64,000 nt of DNA from an uncultured bacterium (GCA_945828315.1 CALZQA010000006.1:1-64000), one strand, 5' to 3'. Positions 32,468 through 41,828 are shown, counted from the first letter of the stretch. Translations and numbers: made by a program. The notes: generated by a model not told the origin, from the sequence alone.

Positions 32468-32496
32468 TTGACAGTGTGCAACGATGGTGCTATCAT
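32468..32496 (+). promoter_or_regulatory. Promoter of the metal-efflux operon
   Basis: TTGACA (about 32468-32473), 17 bases, TATCAT (about 32491-32496). It is followed at once by the operator palindrome at 32501. Confidence 0.75.
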
Positions 32497-32500
32497 GAAC

Positions 32501-32520
32501 ATATGAACAATTACTCATAT
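32501..32520 (+). promoter_or_regulatory. ArsR/SmtB-type operator
   Basis: ATATGA-ACAATTAC-TCATAT: perfect 6-bp arms, 8-bp spacer, covering the expected start of transcription. The form is like known CadC/CzrA operators (ATATGAA..TTCATAT). The first gene behind it encodes a regulator of that family. Confidence 0.7.
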
Positions 32521-32559
32521 GAAAAGATGATGCAAGGAGCGGGAAGGAGAGCAGAAACG

Positions 32560-32919
32560 ATGGCAATGAATGATGTAGAGATCTGTGAGGATAAATGTAT
32601 CCATGCAGACCGGCTGGAAAAGGTACGGGCAGGATTGCCGGATGAGGATGAACTGTATGATCTGGCGGAATTGTTCAAGGTGTTCGGGGATTCCACACGC
32701 ATCCGTATTTTATATGTGCTGTTTCAGTCTGAGTTGTGTGTCTGCGATCTGGCGGAGGCACTTCAGATGACGCAGTCAGCCATCTCACACCAGCTCAAGA
32801 TCTTAAAGCAGGCAAAGCTTGTGACCGGCAGGCGCGAAGGAAAATCCGTGTTTTATGCGCTGGCGGATGACCATGTGCGGTCCATCATCGATCAGGGCAG
32901 AGAACACATTGAGGAGTAA
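32560..32919 (+). CDS. ArsR/SmtB family metal-responsive repressor
   Basis: 119-residue winged-helix repressor. Core: ELFKVFGDSTRIRILYVLFQSELCVCDLAEALQMTQSAISHQLKILKQAKLVTGRREGKSVFYALADDHVRSIIDQGREH. The ELCVCDL motif in the helix before the recognition helix carries the two cysteines of the CadC/ArsR metal site, and there are further Cys in the N-terminal EICEDKCIHADRL, as in CadC. The C-terminal DxHxxxxxxxxxEH pattern may form a second (alpha-5) zinc site. ATG 32560 follows GGAAGGAG; in-frame ATGs upstream lie in the operator. Represses its own operon, probably released by Cd/Zn/Pb. Confidence 0.88.
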   Translation: MAMNDVEICEDKCIHADRLEKVRAGLPDEDELYDLAELFKVFGDSTRIRILYVLFQSELCVCDLAEALQMTQSAISHQLKILKQAKLVTGRREGKSVFYALADDHVRSIIDQGREHIEE

Positions 32920-32945
32920 AATAAAAAAGGGAGGATATCTTAATT

Positions 32946-33164
32946 ATGAAGAAAAAATTCAAATTACAGGATCTGGATTGTGCAAACTGTGCGGCAAAAA
33001 TGGAGGAAGCAATCAAAAAGATTGAAGGAGTGAATGATGCCAGCATGAGCTTTATGACACAGAAGCTTACCATCGACGCAGCAGATGACCGTTTTGATGC
33101 CATCATGGATGAGGTTGAGAAGGTCTGCGCAAAGGTTGAGCCTGATATGAAGATTCTGCGGTAA
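32946..33164 (+). CDS. Free HMA metal-binding protein
   Basis: 72-residue heavy-metal-associated domain protein with KKKFKLQDLDCANCAAKMEEAIKKIEGV at the start: the metal motif is DCANCA (CxxC, residues 11-14). The DCxxC context with Asp before the first Cys is typical of Zn/Cd/Pb type domains. A betaalphabetabetaalphabeta fold is expected. It probably hands metal to the P-type ATPase encoded next, which lacks its own N-terminal HMA domain. GGGAGG precedes it. Confidence 0.88.
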   Translation: MKKKFKLQDLDCANCAAKMEEAIKKIEGVNDASMSFMTQKLTIDAADDRFDAIMDEVEKVCAKVEPDMKILR

Positions 33165-33167
33165 TAC

Positions 33168-33192
33168 AAAGCAGCCGTGCGGCTGCTTTTTT
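33168..33192 (+). terminator. Internal terminator hairpin between HMA gene and ATPase
   Basis: AAAGCAGCC (33168-33176), loop GTGC, GGCTGCTTTTTT (33181-33192). It starts right after the HMA stop codon and 20 bases before the ATPase start, so it should lower ATPase transcription relative to the two small genes. Confidence 0.75.
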
Positions 33193-33212
33193 ACCCGGCT
33201 AGGAGGAGCATT

Positions 33213-35105
33213 ATGACAAAAAAACAAAAACAGATGGTCGTGCGTATTGCGGTGGCATTTGTGATGCTGGTATTGATCATGATCGGAGAGCATACCGGAT
33301 GGTTAGATCGTATACAGCCCCATCTGCTGTTGGCGTTGATCTGCCTGATCCCGTATCTGATCATCGGCTATGACATTTTATATAAGGCAGCACGCAATAT
33401 TAAAAACGGTCAGGTGTTTGATGAGAACTTTCTGATGATGATCGCCACATTCGGAGCATTCGGCGTGGGAGAGTATTCCGAGGCGGTGGCAGTTATGCTG
33501 TTCTATCAGGTGGGCGAGTTGTTCCAGAGTTATGCGGTAGGAAAATCGCGTCAGTCCATCTCTGACATGATGGATATCTGTCCGGAATACGCCAATGTTG
33601 AGGAAGACGGTGTGCTCACACAGGTGGATCCCGATGATGTGGAGGTCGGTACGATCATCATCATCAAGCCCGGTGAACGTGTGCCGTTGGACGGTGTCGT
33701 GGTGGAGGGCGAATCCATGATCGACACGGCGGCGCTGACGGGCGAGTCAGTCCCGCGCAGAGCGGCTGTCGGGGACGACATCATCAGCGGATGTGTCAAT
33801 GGCAGTGGTACGCTCAAGGTACGCACTACGAAGGAATTTGATGATTCTACGGTGGCACGTATTCTGGAACTGGTGGAAAACGCCTCTTCCAAAAAGGCGC
33901 ATGTGGAAAACTTTATTACAAGATTTGCAAAATATTATACACCGATCGTTACGATCGGAGCGGTGATCCTGGCCTTTGTGCCGCCGACCGTGCTGACACT
34001 GGCAGGTGCAGGCAGCTTTGGTGCGCTTCTGGGCGACTGGCTTTATCGCGCATGTACATTTCTGGTCATCTCCTGTCCGTGTGCATTGGTCATCTCGGTT
34101 CCGCTGGGATTTTTTGGTGGTATCGGAGCTGCGTCAAGGATCGGTGTGCTGGTGAAGGGAAGCAATTACCTGGAAGCAGTTGCCGAGATGGATACCATTG
34201 TCTTTGATAAGACCGGTACGCTGACAAAGGGCGAATTTAAAGTAAGTGAAGTACTTCCGGTACATCTTGCACCGGAACAGATGCTGGAGCTGGCAGCGCT
34301 GGGCGAGGGCTATTCAACTCACCCGATCGCAGCATCTATCCGTGAGGCTTACGGAAAGCCACTGGCTATGGAACGCGTGGCGGATACAGAGGAGATCTCA
34401 GGACATGGTATTCACACATTTATTGACGGAAAGGAAGTACACCTCGGAAATGCAAAATTGATGGAATCTTTGCAAATTCCCTTTACAAAATCGGACAGTG
34501 CGGGTACAGTAGTGTATATAGCGCTGGAACGTGAATTTGCAGGAACTATTGTGATCGCGGATTCCGTGAAGGAAGGCGCAAAGGAAGCGCTGGCAGCCAT
34601 GAAACGCGTGGGCGTGAAAAAGACGGTCATGCTGACCGGAGACCGCAGGGAAGCAGCGGAGTCTGTTGCGAAGGAACTCGGCATCGATGAGGTGCATTAC
34701 GAGTTGCTTCCGGATGATAAGGTGTCCAAGGTGGAACAGTTGCTGGCGGAAGAACCGTCGAAAGCGCGGCTTGCATTTGTGGGTGACGGTATCAATGATG
34801 CCCCGGTGCTCACGAGAGCGGATGTGGGTATTGCGATGGGAAGCATGGGCAGCGATGCTGCAATTGAGGCAGCGGATGTGGTGCTTATGGATGACGATGT
34901 GCGAAAGATCGCCAAGGTAGTAGGTATCGCGCGCAAGACGCTTCGTATTGTCAAACAAAATATCGTCTTTGCACTGGCGGTGAAATTATTGGTACTCATT
35001 CTGGGTGCCACCGGTTATGCGAATATGTGGGCGGCGGTGTTTGCCGATGTCGGTGTATCGGTGCTTGCGATTTTGAATTCCATGCGCACATTGCGTGGAA
35101 AATGA
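33213..35105 (+). CDS. P1B-type heavy-metal-exporting ATPase
   Basis: 630-residue P-type ATPase of the Zn/Cd/Pb group. Seen: actuator domain LTGESVPRRAAVGDDI, ion-binding CPC in VISCPCALVISVPLG, phosphorylation site FDKTGTLTKG, HP locus STHPIAASI, TVMLTGDRREAAESVAKELGI, and the hinge GDGINDAPVLTRADVGIAMG. The last helix contains a lone Asp (VFADVGVSVLAILNSM), typical of Zn/Cd/Pb pumps. The N-terminal HMA domain is absent and encoded separately at 32946. ATG 33213 follows AGGAGGAG. Confidence 0.93.
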   Translation: MTKKQKQMVVRIAVAFVMLVLIMIGEHTGWLDRIQPHLLLALICLIPYLIIGYDILYKAARNIKNGQVFDENFLMMIATFGAFGVGEYSEAVAVMLFYQVGELFQSYAVGKSRQSISDMMDICPEYANVEEDGVLTQVDPDDVEVGTIIIIKPGERVPLDGVVVEGESMIDTAALTGESVPRRAAVGDDIISGCVNGSGTLKVRTTKEFDDSTVARILELVENASSKKAHVENFITRFAKYYTPIVTIGAVILAFVPPTVLTLAGAGSFGALLGDWLYRACTFLVISCPCALVISVPLGFFGGIGAASRIGVLVKGSNYLEAVAEMDTIVFDKTGTLTKGEFKVSEVLPVHLAPEQMLELAALGEGYSTHPIAASIREAYGKPLAMERVADTEEISGHGIHTFIDGKEVHLGNAKLMESLQIPFTKSDSAGTVVYIALEREFAGTIVIADSVKEGAKEALAAMKRVGVKKTVMLTGDRREAAESVAKELGIDEVHYELLPDDKVSKVEQLLAEEPSKARLAFVGDGINDAPVLTRADVGIAMGSMGSDAAIEAADVVLMDDDVRKIAKVVGIARKTLRIVKQNIVFALAVKLLVLILGATGYANMWAAVFADVGVSVLAILNSMRTLRGK

Positions 35106-35130
35106 CAGGATATGGAAAAAGAATCTCATA

Positions 35131-35161
35131 AAAGAATCTCTCATTGATGGGGTTCTTTTTT
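35131..35161 (+). terminator. Terminator after the metal ATPase
   Basis: AAAGAATCTC (35131-35140) pairs with GGGGTTCTTT (35149-35158, with G-U pairs), then T-run to 35161. Confidence 0.75.
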
Positions 35162-35218
35162 CTTGCGTATGGGAAATGGACAAAATTGCCATGCCGGGAA
35201 ATAGTTACGGAGGGGATC

Positions 35219-36616
35219 ATGGAACAACTGAAGAGAAAATTTATCGGAGACAGAAAATTTTATGCAATGGTTTTGGCAGTGGCGGTGCCGATCATGCTGC
35301 AAAACGGGCTGACGAATGTGGTGAGCCTTCTTGACAATTTAATGGTGGGACGTGTCGGTACGGATCAGATGTCCGGCGTGTCCATCGTCAATCAGCTGAT
35401 CTTTATCGTATATCTGAGCCTGTTTGGAGGCATGGCGGGCGCCGGTATTTTTACAGCTCAGTATTTTGGAAAAAAGGATGAAAAGGGCGTACAGGATATT
35501 TTCCGCATCAAGATCGTCATCGGAATGGTGCTGGCGGCCATCGGTATATTTGTGCTGTGGTTCTGGAGTGAGCCGCTGATCGGCATGTTTTTGCATGAGG
35601 GTGATGCATCTCTGTCCGTGGATGCAACGATGCTGTATGCAAAGCAGTATCTTGGTATCATGCTTATCGGACTTGTGCCCTTTGCACTCTCACAGTGTGT
35701 AGCGAGCACACTGCGCGAATGCTCCCAGACGGTATCACCCATGATCGCCAGCGTGGCGGCCGTGTTTGTAGACCTTGTGTTTAACTATATTTTGATCTTC
35801 GGAAAATTCGGTGCACCTGCACTGGGCGTAAGGGGTGCTGCGGTTGCCACGGTCATGTCTCGTTTTGTCGAGTGCGCGTTTCTACTCATCTGGACCTGGA
35901 AGCATAGAGCGCAGTACAGTTTTATCACCGGTTTATTTTCTCGAAAGCCCATTGCAGGTATTCTCTGGAAGCAGTCCATTTCCAAAGGCATGCCGTTACT
36001 CATCAACGAGTTTTTGTGGTCTCTGGGTGTGACGATGCAGGCACAGTGTTATTCCACCCGTGGGCTGGAGGTCGTTGCGGGACTGAATATCTGCAACACA
36101 TTAAACAATGTGTTTAATATTGCATTTCTTGCAATGGGAAATGCAGTGGCGATCATTATCGGACAGATGCTCGGTGCAGGAAAAATGGAGGAAGCGAAGG
36201 ACACAGACACAAAGCTGATCTTTTTCTCGGTTGTTATGTGTATCGGCATCGGTGCGCTGATGGCGCTGGCTGCACCGTTTTTCCCGCTCACCTATAATAC
36301 GACACCGGCTGTGCAGCAGCTGGCGACAAGCTTTTTACTTGTGATGGCCTTTATGATGCCCTTCTGTTCCTTTACAAATGCTTCTTATTTTACGCTCCGC
36401 TCCGGCGGATGCACCGGTATCACGTTTTTGTTTGACAGTATGTATATGTGGTGTCTGGTGGTTCCGTTGGCCTTCGTACTCTCGCGGTTTACAGATATCG
36501 AAGTTGTACCTTTATACATGCTGGTGCAGGGCACGGAGCTGATCAAAGCCATCATCGGATATATGCTTGTGAAAAAGGGTGTATGGCTGCGAAATCTGGT
36601 CTCGGAGGAGGTCTGA
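35219..36616 (+). CDS. MATE family exporter 2
   Basis: 465-residue MATE-type exporter, a different branch from the one at 880. N-terminal FYAMVLAVAVPIMLQNGLTNVVSLLDNLMVGRVG is the helix-1 signature; SLFGGMAGAGIFTAQYFGKKDEKGVQ follows, and the second half has GMPLLINEFLWSLGVTMQAQCYSTRG and AVAIIIGQMLGAGKMEEAKD. About 12 helices. ATG 35219 is behind GGAGGGGATC; a longer open frame upstream runs into the terminator and is rejected. The yqeB gene follows after 3 bases, so they are cotranscribed although no functional link is evident. Confidence 0.88.
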   Translation: MEQLKRKFIGDRKFYAMVLAVAVPIMLQNGLTNVVSLLDNLMVGRVGTDQMSGVSIVNQLIFIVYLSLFGGMAGAGIFTAQYFGKKDEKGVQDIFRIKIVIGMVLAAIGIFVLWFWSEPLIGMFLHEGDASLSVDATMLYAKQYLGIMLIGLVPFALSQCVASTLRECSQTVSPMIASVAAVFVDLVFNYILIFGKFGAPALGVRGAAVATVMSRFVECAFLLIWTWKHRAQYSFITGLFSRKPIAGILWKQSISKGMPLLINEFLWSLGVTMQAQCYSTRGLEVVAGLNICNTLNNVFNIAFLAMGNAVAIIIGQMLGAGKMEEAKDTDTKLIFFSVVMCIGIGALMALAAPFFPLTYNTTPAVQQLATSFLLVMAFMMPFCSFTNASYFTLRSGGCTGITFLFDSMYMWCLVVPLAFVLSRFTDIEVVPLYMLVQGTELIKAIIGYMLVKKGVWLRNLVSEEV

Positions 36617-36619
36617 CGA

Positions 36620-37471
36620 ATGGATGAGCGGACGCTGGTGGTCGTGCGGGGCGCAGGTGATCTTGCCACCGGAACCATTGTAAAACTGGTAAAATGCGGA
36701 TACGCTGTCATTGCGCTGGAGACGGAAGCGCCGGCTGCGATCCGACGGACCGTGGCATTTTCGGAGGCGATATATACCGGAAAACAGCAGGTGGAGGATA
36801 TGTGCGGAGTGTGCGCACAGACACTGCAGGAGGCGTATGCGCTTGCAATGCAGGGAATGCCGGCGATCCTTGTAGATCCTGAGGGGGAGAGTGCCCGACA
36901 GCTGCATCCGGCCGCGGTTGTGGATGCCATTCTTGCCAAGCGAAATCTCGGGACAGAACGGACAATGGCGCCCTTTACGGTGGCGCTGGGCCCCGGCTTT
37001 ACGGCAGGCAGGGATGTGGACGTTGTCATTGAGACAAAACGCGGACATGATCTCGGCCGGCTGATCTATGAGGGAGAGGCAGCTGCAAACACAGGTATTC
37101 CGGGGATGATCGCGGGCTATGGCGCAGAGCGTGTCATTCATGCACCGGCGGCGGGTGTTTTGCGGGTGTGTGCACAGATTGGAGATATGGTGGAAAAGGA
37201 CTCGGTAATAGCGGTGATCGAACCGGAGTGTGAGACGGAGGGCAGAGGGTGCGCTTCGAAGAAGCCTGAGGCGGTGCCGGTGCATGCGAGTTTGACCGGA
37301 CTTTTACGGGGCCTGATCCGTGACGGCTATCCGGTGACCGCGGGCATGAAGATCGCGGATATCGATCCGCGGGCAGAGGAGTACGATAACTGCTTTAAAA
37401 TATCGGATAAAGCGAGATGTATCGCAGGCGGTGTGTTGGAAGCGTTGCTTCATGCGGGGGTGATGCCATGA
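36620..37471 (+). CDS. yqeB: YqeB, Se-dependent molybdenum hydroxylase system protein
   Basis: 283-residue protein of the EF2563/YqeB family, tied to selenium-dependent molybdenum hydroxylases. N-terminal VVVRGAGDLATGTIVKLVKCGYAVIALETEAPAAIRRTVAFSEAIY looks like a Rossmann-type GxGDLA loop (residues about 9-14); later GPGFTAGRDVDVVIETKRGHDLGRLIYEG and a barrel-sandwich-like part VIHAPAAGVLRVCAQIGDMVEKDSVIAVIE. Its exact biochemical role is unknown. It overlaps yqeC by ATGA. No xdh, selD-selA or hydroxylase genes lie in the window. Confidence 0.88.
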   Translation: MDERTLVVVRGAGDLATGTIVKLVKCGYAVIALETEAPAAIRRTVAFSEAIYTGKQQVEDMCGVCAQTLQEAYALAMQGMPAILVDPEGESARQLHPAAVVDAILAKRNLGTERTMAPFTVALGPGFTAGRDVDVVIETKRGHDLGRLIYEGEAAANTGIPGMIAGYGAERVIHAPAAGVLRVCAQIGDMVEKDSVIAVIEPECETEGRGCASKKPEAVPVHASLTGLLRGLIRDGYPVTAGMKIADIDPRAEEYDNCFKISDKARCIAGGVLEALLHAGVMP

Positions 37472-38037
37472 TCGTTGCGGTGGTGGGAAGCGGAGGCAAG
37501 ACAACCTATATCAGAGAACAGGCGGTTCGTTATCTCGCGCAGGGAAAAAAGGTATTGGTTACGACAACTACGCATATGTATGCAGAGGAGGACACGTTAT
37601 TTACGAATGACGCGGTGGAAATCTGTGCATGCTTACAGACAAAAGGTTACTGTATGGCAGGACAGCCTGCCGAGGATGGGTCCGTAAAGATCCGGGGGCT
37701 GTCCCCGGATGTGCTGGCGCGGGCGGCACAGTGTGCCGATGTGGTGCTTGTGGAGGCGGATGGGTCAAAGCGAAAGCCTGTCAAATTTCCGGCGGAACAT
37801 GAGCCGGTCATACCTGACGGCACAGACATGATCGTGATCATCATGGGATTTTTTGCGGCGGGACGGACCATTGCAGAAGCATGCCACAGGCAGGAGCTGG
37901 TGTGCCGTTGTCTGGACGCTTCACCTGACCATCGCCTGACGGAGACAGATCTGCAAAAGCTTGTGGAGGAAGGCTATCGCAAGCCTCTGGCGCGCAGGTT
38001 TCCGCAGGCAGAAATTATTTTAAAAAAATCATTGTAG
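37468..38037 (+). CDS. yqeC: YqeC, Se-dependent hydroxylase accessory protein
   Basis: 189-residue P-loop protein. N-terminal MIVAVVGSGGKTTYIREQA has a GSGGKTT nucleotide loop (residues 7-13); then VTTTTHMYAEED, VVLVEADGSKRKPVKFPAEHEPVIPDGTDMIVIIMG, and VCRCLDASPDHRLTETDLQKLV. These match the YqeC family found with YqeB in the accessory set for selenium-dependent molybdenum hydroxylases. Start overlaps the yqeB stop codon (ATGA). The family is usually about 220-260 residues, so this one is rather short. Confidence 0.87.
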   Translation: MIVAVVGSGGKTTYIREQAVRYLAQGKKVLVTTTTHMYAEEDTLFTNDAVEICACLQTKGYCMAGQPAEDGSVKIRGLSPDVLARAAQCADVVLVEADGSKRKPVKFPAEHEPVIPDGTDMIVIIMGFFAAGRTIAEACHRQELVCRCLDASPDHRLTETDLQKLVEEGYRKPLARRFPQAEIILKKSL

Positions 38038-38060
38038 AATCAGGTAAATTCCGCTATAGT
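38032..38060 (+). promoter_or_regulatory. Promoter of the Ca/Na antiporter gene
   Basis: TTGTAG (38032-38037, overlapping the yqeC stop codon), 17 bases, TATAGT (38055-38060). Confidence 0.65.
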
Positions 38061-38137
38061 AAATATATTATTTTATAAAGAAGAGGGTAATCGTTCAGGA
38101 CAGAAGGTGTTGAACAGTTACGAAGAGGGATCTGCGC

Positions 38138-39070
38138 ATGCATATGTTAATTGAGCTTGTACTTCTGGTGATCGGTTTTGTCATGCTGATCAAAGGTGCT
38201 GATATTTTTGTGGAGGGAGCCGCCGGAATTGCAGCCAAATTTGGCATTCCACAGCTGGTGATCGGATTGACGATCGTGGCAATGGGAACGAGTGCTCCGG
38301 AGGCAGCGGTGAGTATTGCCGCTGCATTTAAAGGAACGGCCGACATCACCATTGGGAATGTTGTCGGCAGTAATATTATGAATATTCTTGTGATACTGGG
38401 TGTGACGGCGCTCATTGTGGCGGTGGCGGTACAGCAGTCTACGGTCCGCTATGAGATCCCTTTTGTCATACTGGTTACCATTGTTCTGTTGGTGATGGGA
38501 GCGCTGGACGGAAAGATCGGCCGACTGGACGGCGTGATCCTCTGGGCGTTGTTTATCGTATATCTGATCTATCTTTTCCTGATGGCCAAGCATGGAAGGG
38601 AAGAGGAAGAAGCGCAAATGGATGCACCGGTGTGGAAACTGATCCTGTTCGTCATCATCGGCGCTGCGCTGATCGTGATCGGTGCCGATGTAAGTGTGGA
38701 TGCGGCTTCTGAGATCGCACGTGTGATCGGGCTGAGCGAACGGTTTATCGGACTGACGATCGTTGCCTTGGGAACAAGCCTGCCGGAGCTTTGCACTTCC
38801 GTTGTTGCTGCCAGAAAAGGAAATGCAGATCTGGCGATCGGAAATATCGTCGGAAGCAATATTTTTAATATCTTATTTGTCGTGGGAACGACTTCACTGA
38901 TCATTCCGGTGCCCTTCAATCCGGCGTTTGTGGTGGATACGGCGGTTGCGATCGGTGCTGCTGTGCTGTTGTGGATCTGTGTATTGCGGAAGAAAAAGCT
39001 GACCCGTCCGGGCGGTGTCCTGATGCTGGCAGCCTATGCCGGGTACTTTGCATATCTGATGATGAAATAG
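38138..39070 (+). CDS. Calcium/sodium antiporter (CaCA, YrbG type)
   Basis: 310-residue cation exchanger with 10 helices arranged as two inverted repeats. The alpha-1 motif is GLTIVAMGTSAPEAAVSIAAAFKGTADITIGNVVGSNIMNI (residues about 45-86) and alpha-2 is GLTIVALGTSLPELCTSVVAARKGNADLAIGNIVGSNIFNI (about 205-246), each with the GTSxPE and GNxxGSN ion-site residues. Length is normal for the YrbG group. Start at ATG 38138; a second ATG follows at 38144. It has its own promoter. Confidence 0.93.
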   Translation: MHMLIELVLLVIGFVMLIKGADIFVEGAAGIAAKFGIPQLVIGLTIVAMGTSAPEAAVSIAAAFKGTADITIGNVVGSNIMNILVILGVTALIVAVAVQQSTVRYEIPFVILVTIVLLVMGALDGKIGRLDGVILWALFIVYLIYLFLMAKHGREEEEAQMDAPVWKLILFVIIGAALIVIGADVSVDAASEIARVIGLSERFIGLTIVALGTSLPELCTSVVAARKGNADLAIGNIVGSNIFNILFVVGTTSLIIPVPFNPAFVVDTAVAIGAAVLLWICVLRKKKLTRPGGVLMLAAYAGYFAYLMMK

Positions 39071-39124
39071 GGAAACGGGACTAAAAAAAGGGGAGAGATC
39101 GTTCCGAAAGTAGGAGTTTTGAGA

Positions 39125-40414
39125 ATGAAGAAAAATTACAGACAGGTCATTCGACTGATCTGTGTTGGAATCTTATTTGCCGCAGTGTTTGTGGTGCTGG
39201 TGCATAAGGGTGCGATCCCCAGATTCTGGGAGCAGACCGCGGAGGTCATGCAGCCGGCAGAACAATTAGAGACCATTGAGATACCCGGACCGCAGGAGGA
39301 AGAAGAAAATGATGTACAGCAGGTACAAGCTGAGCCGGAGCCGCAGGAAGAACCGGAGCTGTCTTCAGAGGAATTGCTGAATGAATATCTTGCGGATGAT
39401 CCGCGCACGCCGGTGCAGGTAAAGGGTATTTTTGTCACCGGCGCAGTGGCAGGAACAGAAAACACAATGCCGGCGTTGACGCAGATGGTGGAGGACAGCT
39501 CACTCAATGCCATGGTGATCGACATCAAAAATGATGCCGGAGAAGTGACTTATAAAATGGGCTTACCGTTATCACAGGAGATCGGTGCGGAAGTGCGTTA
39601 TGTATCGGATATGCCACGGCTGATCCGGCAGTTGAAGGAGAAGGGCATCTATCTCATTGCGCGTATCGTGGCATTTAAGGATCCGATCCTTGCGGAGAAA
39701 AAGCCGGAGTACGCGGTGAAAAATGCAGACGGCAGTGTCTTTCATGACAACAACGGTCTGGCTTGGGTCAATCCCTATAACGAGGAAGTCTGGGATTACC
39801 TGATCGATCTGAGCAGACAGGCGGCGGCGCTGGGGTTTGACGAGATCCAGTATGACTACATCCGTTTTTCGACAGCGAAAGGAATCTCTGAGGCGGATTT
39901 TAGCCCGGAGTCGGAGGGAAAGACGAAACAGGAGGCCATCAACGGCTTTTTGACGAAGGCCTATGAGACGCTGGCTCCGATGGGCGTGTATGTATCGACA
40001 GATGTGTTCGGAACGATCATCTGCAATGAATCGGACGGCAAACTGATCGGGCAGGATTATGTGGAGATGGCAAAACATTGTGACTATATCTGTCCGATGA
40101 TATATCCCTCCCACTATGTGAATAACGCCTATGGGATCGCAGTGCCGGACGCAAAGCCCTATGATCTGATCTATGCGGCAGTGGCAGACGGAGAGGCAAA
40201 GCTTGCCTCGGCACTGGAAGAAGATTCATCTTTACATATCGCAAAGCAGCGTCCGTGGCTCCAGGCATTTACCGCCACATGGGTGCAGGGGCACATTCCA
40301 TATAAAGGAAAACAGCTTCAGGATCAGATCCGGGGAGCCGCCGATGCAGGGGTGCAGGAATGGCTGCTGTGGAATGCATCGAACAATTATGATAACGTGA
40401 AAAGCAGTATATAA
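39125..40414 (+). CDS. DUF4015 putative glycoside hydrolase, membrane-anchored
   Basis: 429-residue exported protein. Residues about 10-28 are a membrane anchor (VIRLICVGILFAAVFVVLV), then an acidic Glu/Gln/Pro-rich linker (residues about 45-90), then a TIM-barrel domain of the DUF4015 type: VKGIFVTGAVAGTENTMPAL, NAMVIDIKNDAGEVTY, YLIARIVAFKDPILAEKKPEYAV, GLAWVNPYNEEVWDYLIDL, and the LGFDEIQYDYIRFST segment with the acidic residues. A cell-wall or polysaccharide substrate is likely but not known. AGGAG is 8 bases from ATG 39125; the TTG at 39119 is too near. Confidence 0.85.
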   Translation: MKKNYRQVIRLICVGILFAAVFVVLVHKGAIPRFWEQTAEVMQPAEQLETIEIPGPQEEEENDVQQVQAEPEPQEEPELSSEELLNEYLADDPRTPVQVKGIFVTGAVAGTENTMPALTQMVEDSSLNAMVIDIKNDAGEVTYKMGLPLSQEIGAEVRYVSDMPRLIRQLKEKGIYLIARIVAFKDPILAEKKPEYAVKNADGSVFHDNNGLAWVNPYNEEVWDYLIDLSRQAAALGFDEIQYDYIRFSTAKGISEADFSPESEGKTKQEAINGFLTKAYETLAPMGVYVSTDVFGTIICNESDGKLIGQDYVEMAKHCDYICPMIYPSHYVNNAYGIAVPDAKPYDLIYAAVADGEAKLASALEEDSSLHIAKQRPWLQAFTATWVQGHIPYKGKQLQDQIRGAADAGVQEWLLWNASNNYDNVKSSI

Positions 40415-40430
40415 TGCCAGACAGCACGAA

Positions 40431-40471
40431 AAAAGGAGCTCTGCACCGAAGTACGGTGCAGGGCTCCTTTT
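40431..40471. terminator. Bidirectional terminator
   Basis: AAAAGGAGCTCTGCACCG (40431-40448) with CGGTGCAGGGCTCCTTTT (40454-40471), 5-base loop and one mismatch, between the convergent DUF4015 and CoA-transferase genes. Confidence 0.9.
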
Positions 40472-40490
40472 ATTTTACTGTGCTCAAAAG

Positions 40491-41828
40491 TTATTTATTG
40501 GAACGTCTCCAGATCTTCATTTTTTCTGCCTCGGCGATCAGCTCATCGCGGAAATCCGGATGTGCGATGGAGATCAGAGCTTCCGCTTTCTGCCAGGTGG
40601 ACATACCCTTGACATTTACCATGCCATACTCTGTAACAACGTAGTGTGTGTTGGCACGGGTATCGGTGACGATGGATCCATTTGCCAGTGTCGGACGGAT
40701 GCGGGAATGCATTTTTCCCTCTTTGTCTGTAAAGGTGGAAGAGCAGCAGATAAAGCTCTTACCGCCGTTGGAGAGATAAGCGCCCAGCACAAAGTCCAGC
40801 TGTCCGCCGGCACCGCTGATCTGCTTGATTCCGGAGGACTCAGAGCTGATCTGTCCAAACAGGTCGATGTCTACACAGTTGTTAATGGAAATAAAGTTGT
40901 CTAGTGCGGCGATGGAACGGATATCATTTGTGTAGCTGACCGGGGCACTCATCATTTCCGGATTTTCATCGAGATAGTCGTACATCTTCTTTGTTCCGCA
41001 TCCAAAGCCGTAGGTCTGGCGGTAGCGGTCGATATTTTTCTTGGAGCCGTTGATCTTACCGGCTTTCGCAATATCAACGAAGGCATCCACATACATCTCG
41101 GTATGAACGCCCAGATCTTTCAGATCCGATTCTGCGATCATGGAGCCGACCGCATTGGGCATACCGCCGATACCCAGCTGCAGGCAGGCACCGTTGGGAA
41201 TCTGCTCAACGATAAGCTTTGCGACAGCCTTGTCCACATCCGTGGCAGGACCGCCGGCACCGAGCTCTCCGATGGGAGGATTGTCACCCTCTACAATGTA
41301 GTCTACATCACTGATATGTACATTGTTTTCAAAACCACCGAGACAGCGGGGCATATTTTCATTGACTTCAACGATGACCGTCTTTGCCATCTCGCATGCG
41401 GCAGCCAGATGAGATGCATTCGGCCCGAAATTGAAAAATCCGTGTGCATCCATCGGGGCACAGGTGATCATAACCACATCAGAGCAATTTCCGTCCCTGT
41501 AATAGCGGGGCAGCTCAGAATAACGGATTGGCGAATAATAGGCGCATCCGCGGGCGATCAGCTTACGCTCGATCCCGGACATATGCCAGGAATTCCAGCA
41601 AAAATGCTCACCTGCATCTTCGCGCTCAAATACTGCCAGAGGCTTTAACAGGATACCACCGCGGAGTTTGACGTCCTTTAATTCGTCCGTCCGCTTTGCC
41701 AGTGCCTTATCCAGTGCGTCGGGAGTGCCGTTACACCAGCCGTAGTCTACCCAGTCACCGGACTTGACAACTTTGACAGCCTCATCTGCAGTTACTAATT
41801 TCTGCTTGTATTCGTCCTGAAAACTCAT
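40491..41828 (-). CDS. but: Butyryl-CoA:acetate CoA-transferase family
   Basis: 445-residue family I CoA-transferase (Cat2-like). It matches, from memory, the butyryl-CoA:acetate CoA-transferases of gut Lachnospiraceae and Faecalibacterium: [100 protein letters not shown], catalytic Glu in [66 protein letters not shown]. It makes butyrate and acetyl-CoA in the last step of fermentation; relatives also use 4-hydroxybutyrate. RBS AAGGAGGG. A Rex-type operator lies in its leader. Confidence 0.9.
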   Translation of the reverse strand: MSFQDEYKQKLVTADEAVKVVKSGDWVDYGWCNGTPDALDKALAKRTDELKDVKLRGGILLKPLAVFEREDAGEHFCWNSWHMSGIERKLIARGCAYYSPIRYSELPRYYRDGNCSDVVMITCAPMDAHGFFNFGPNASHLAAACEMAKTVIVEVNENMPRCLGGFENNVHISDVDYIVEGDNPPIGELGAGGPATDVDKAVAKLIVEQIPNGACLQLGIGGMPNAVGSMIAESDLKDLGVHTEMYVDAFVDIAKAGKINGSKKNIDRYRQTYGFGCGTKKMYDYLDENPEMMSAPVSYTNDIRSIAALDNFISINNCVDIDLFGQISSESSGIKQISGAGGQLDFVLGAYLSNGGKSFICCSSTFTDKEGKMHSRIRPTLANGSIVTDTRANTHYVVTEYGMVNVKGMSTWQKAEALISIAHPDFRDELIAEAEKMKIWRRSNK

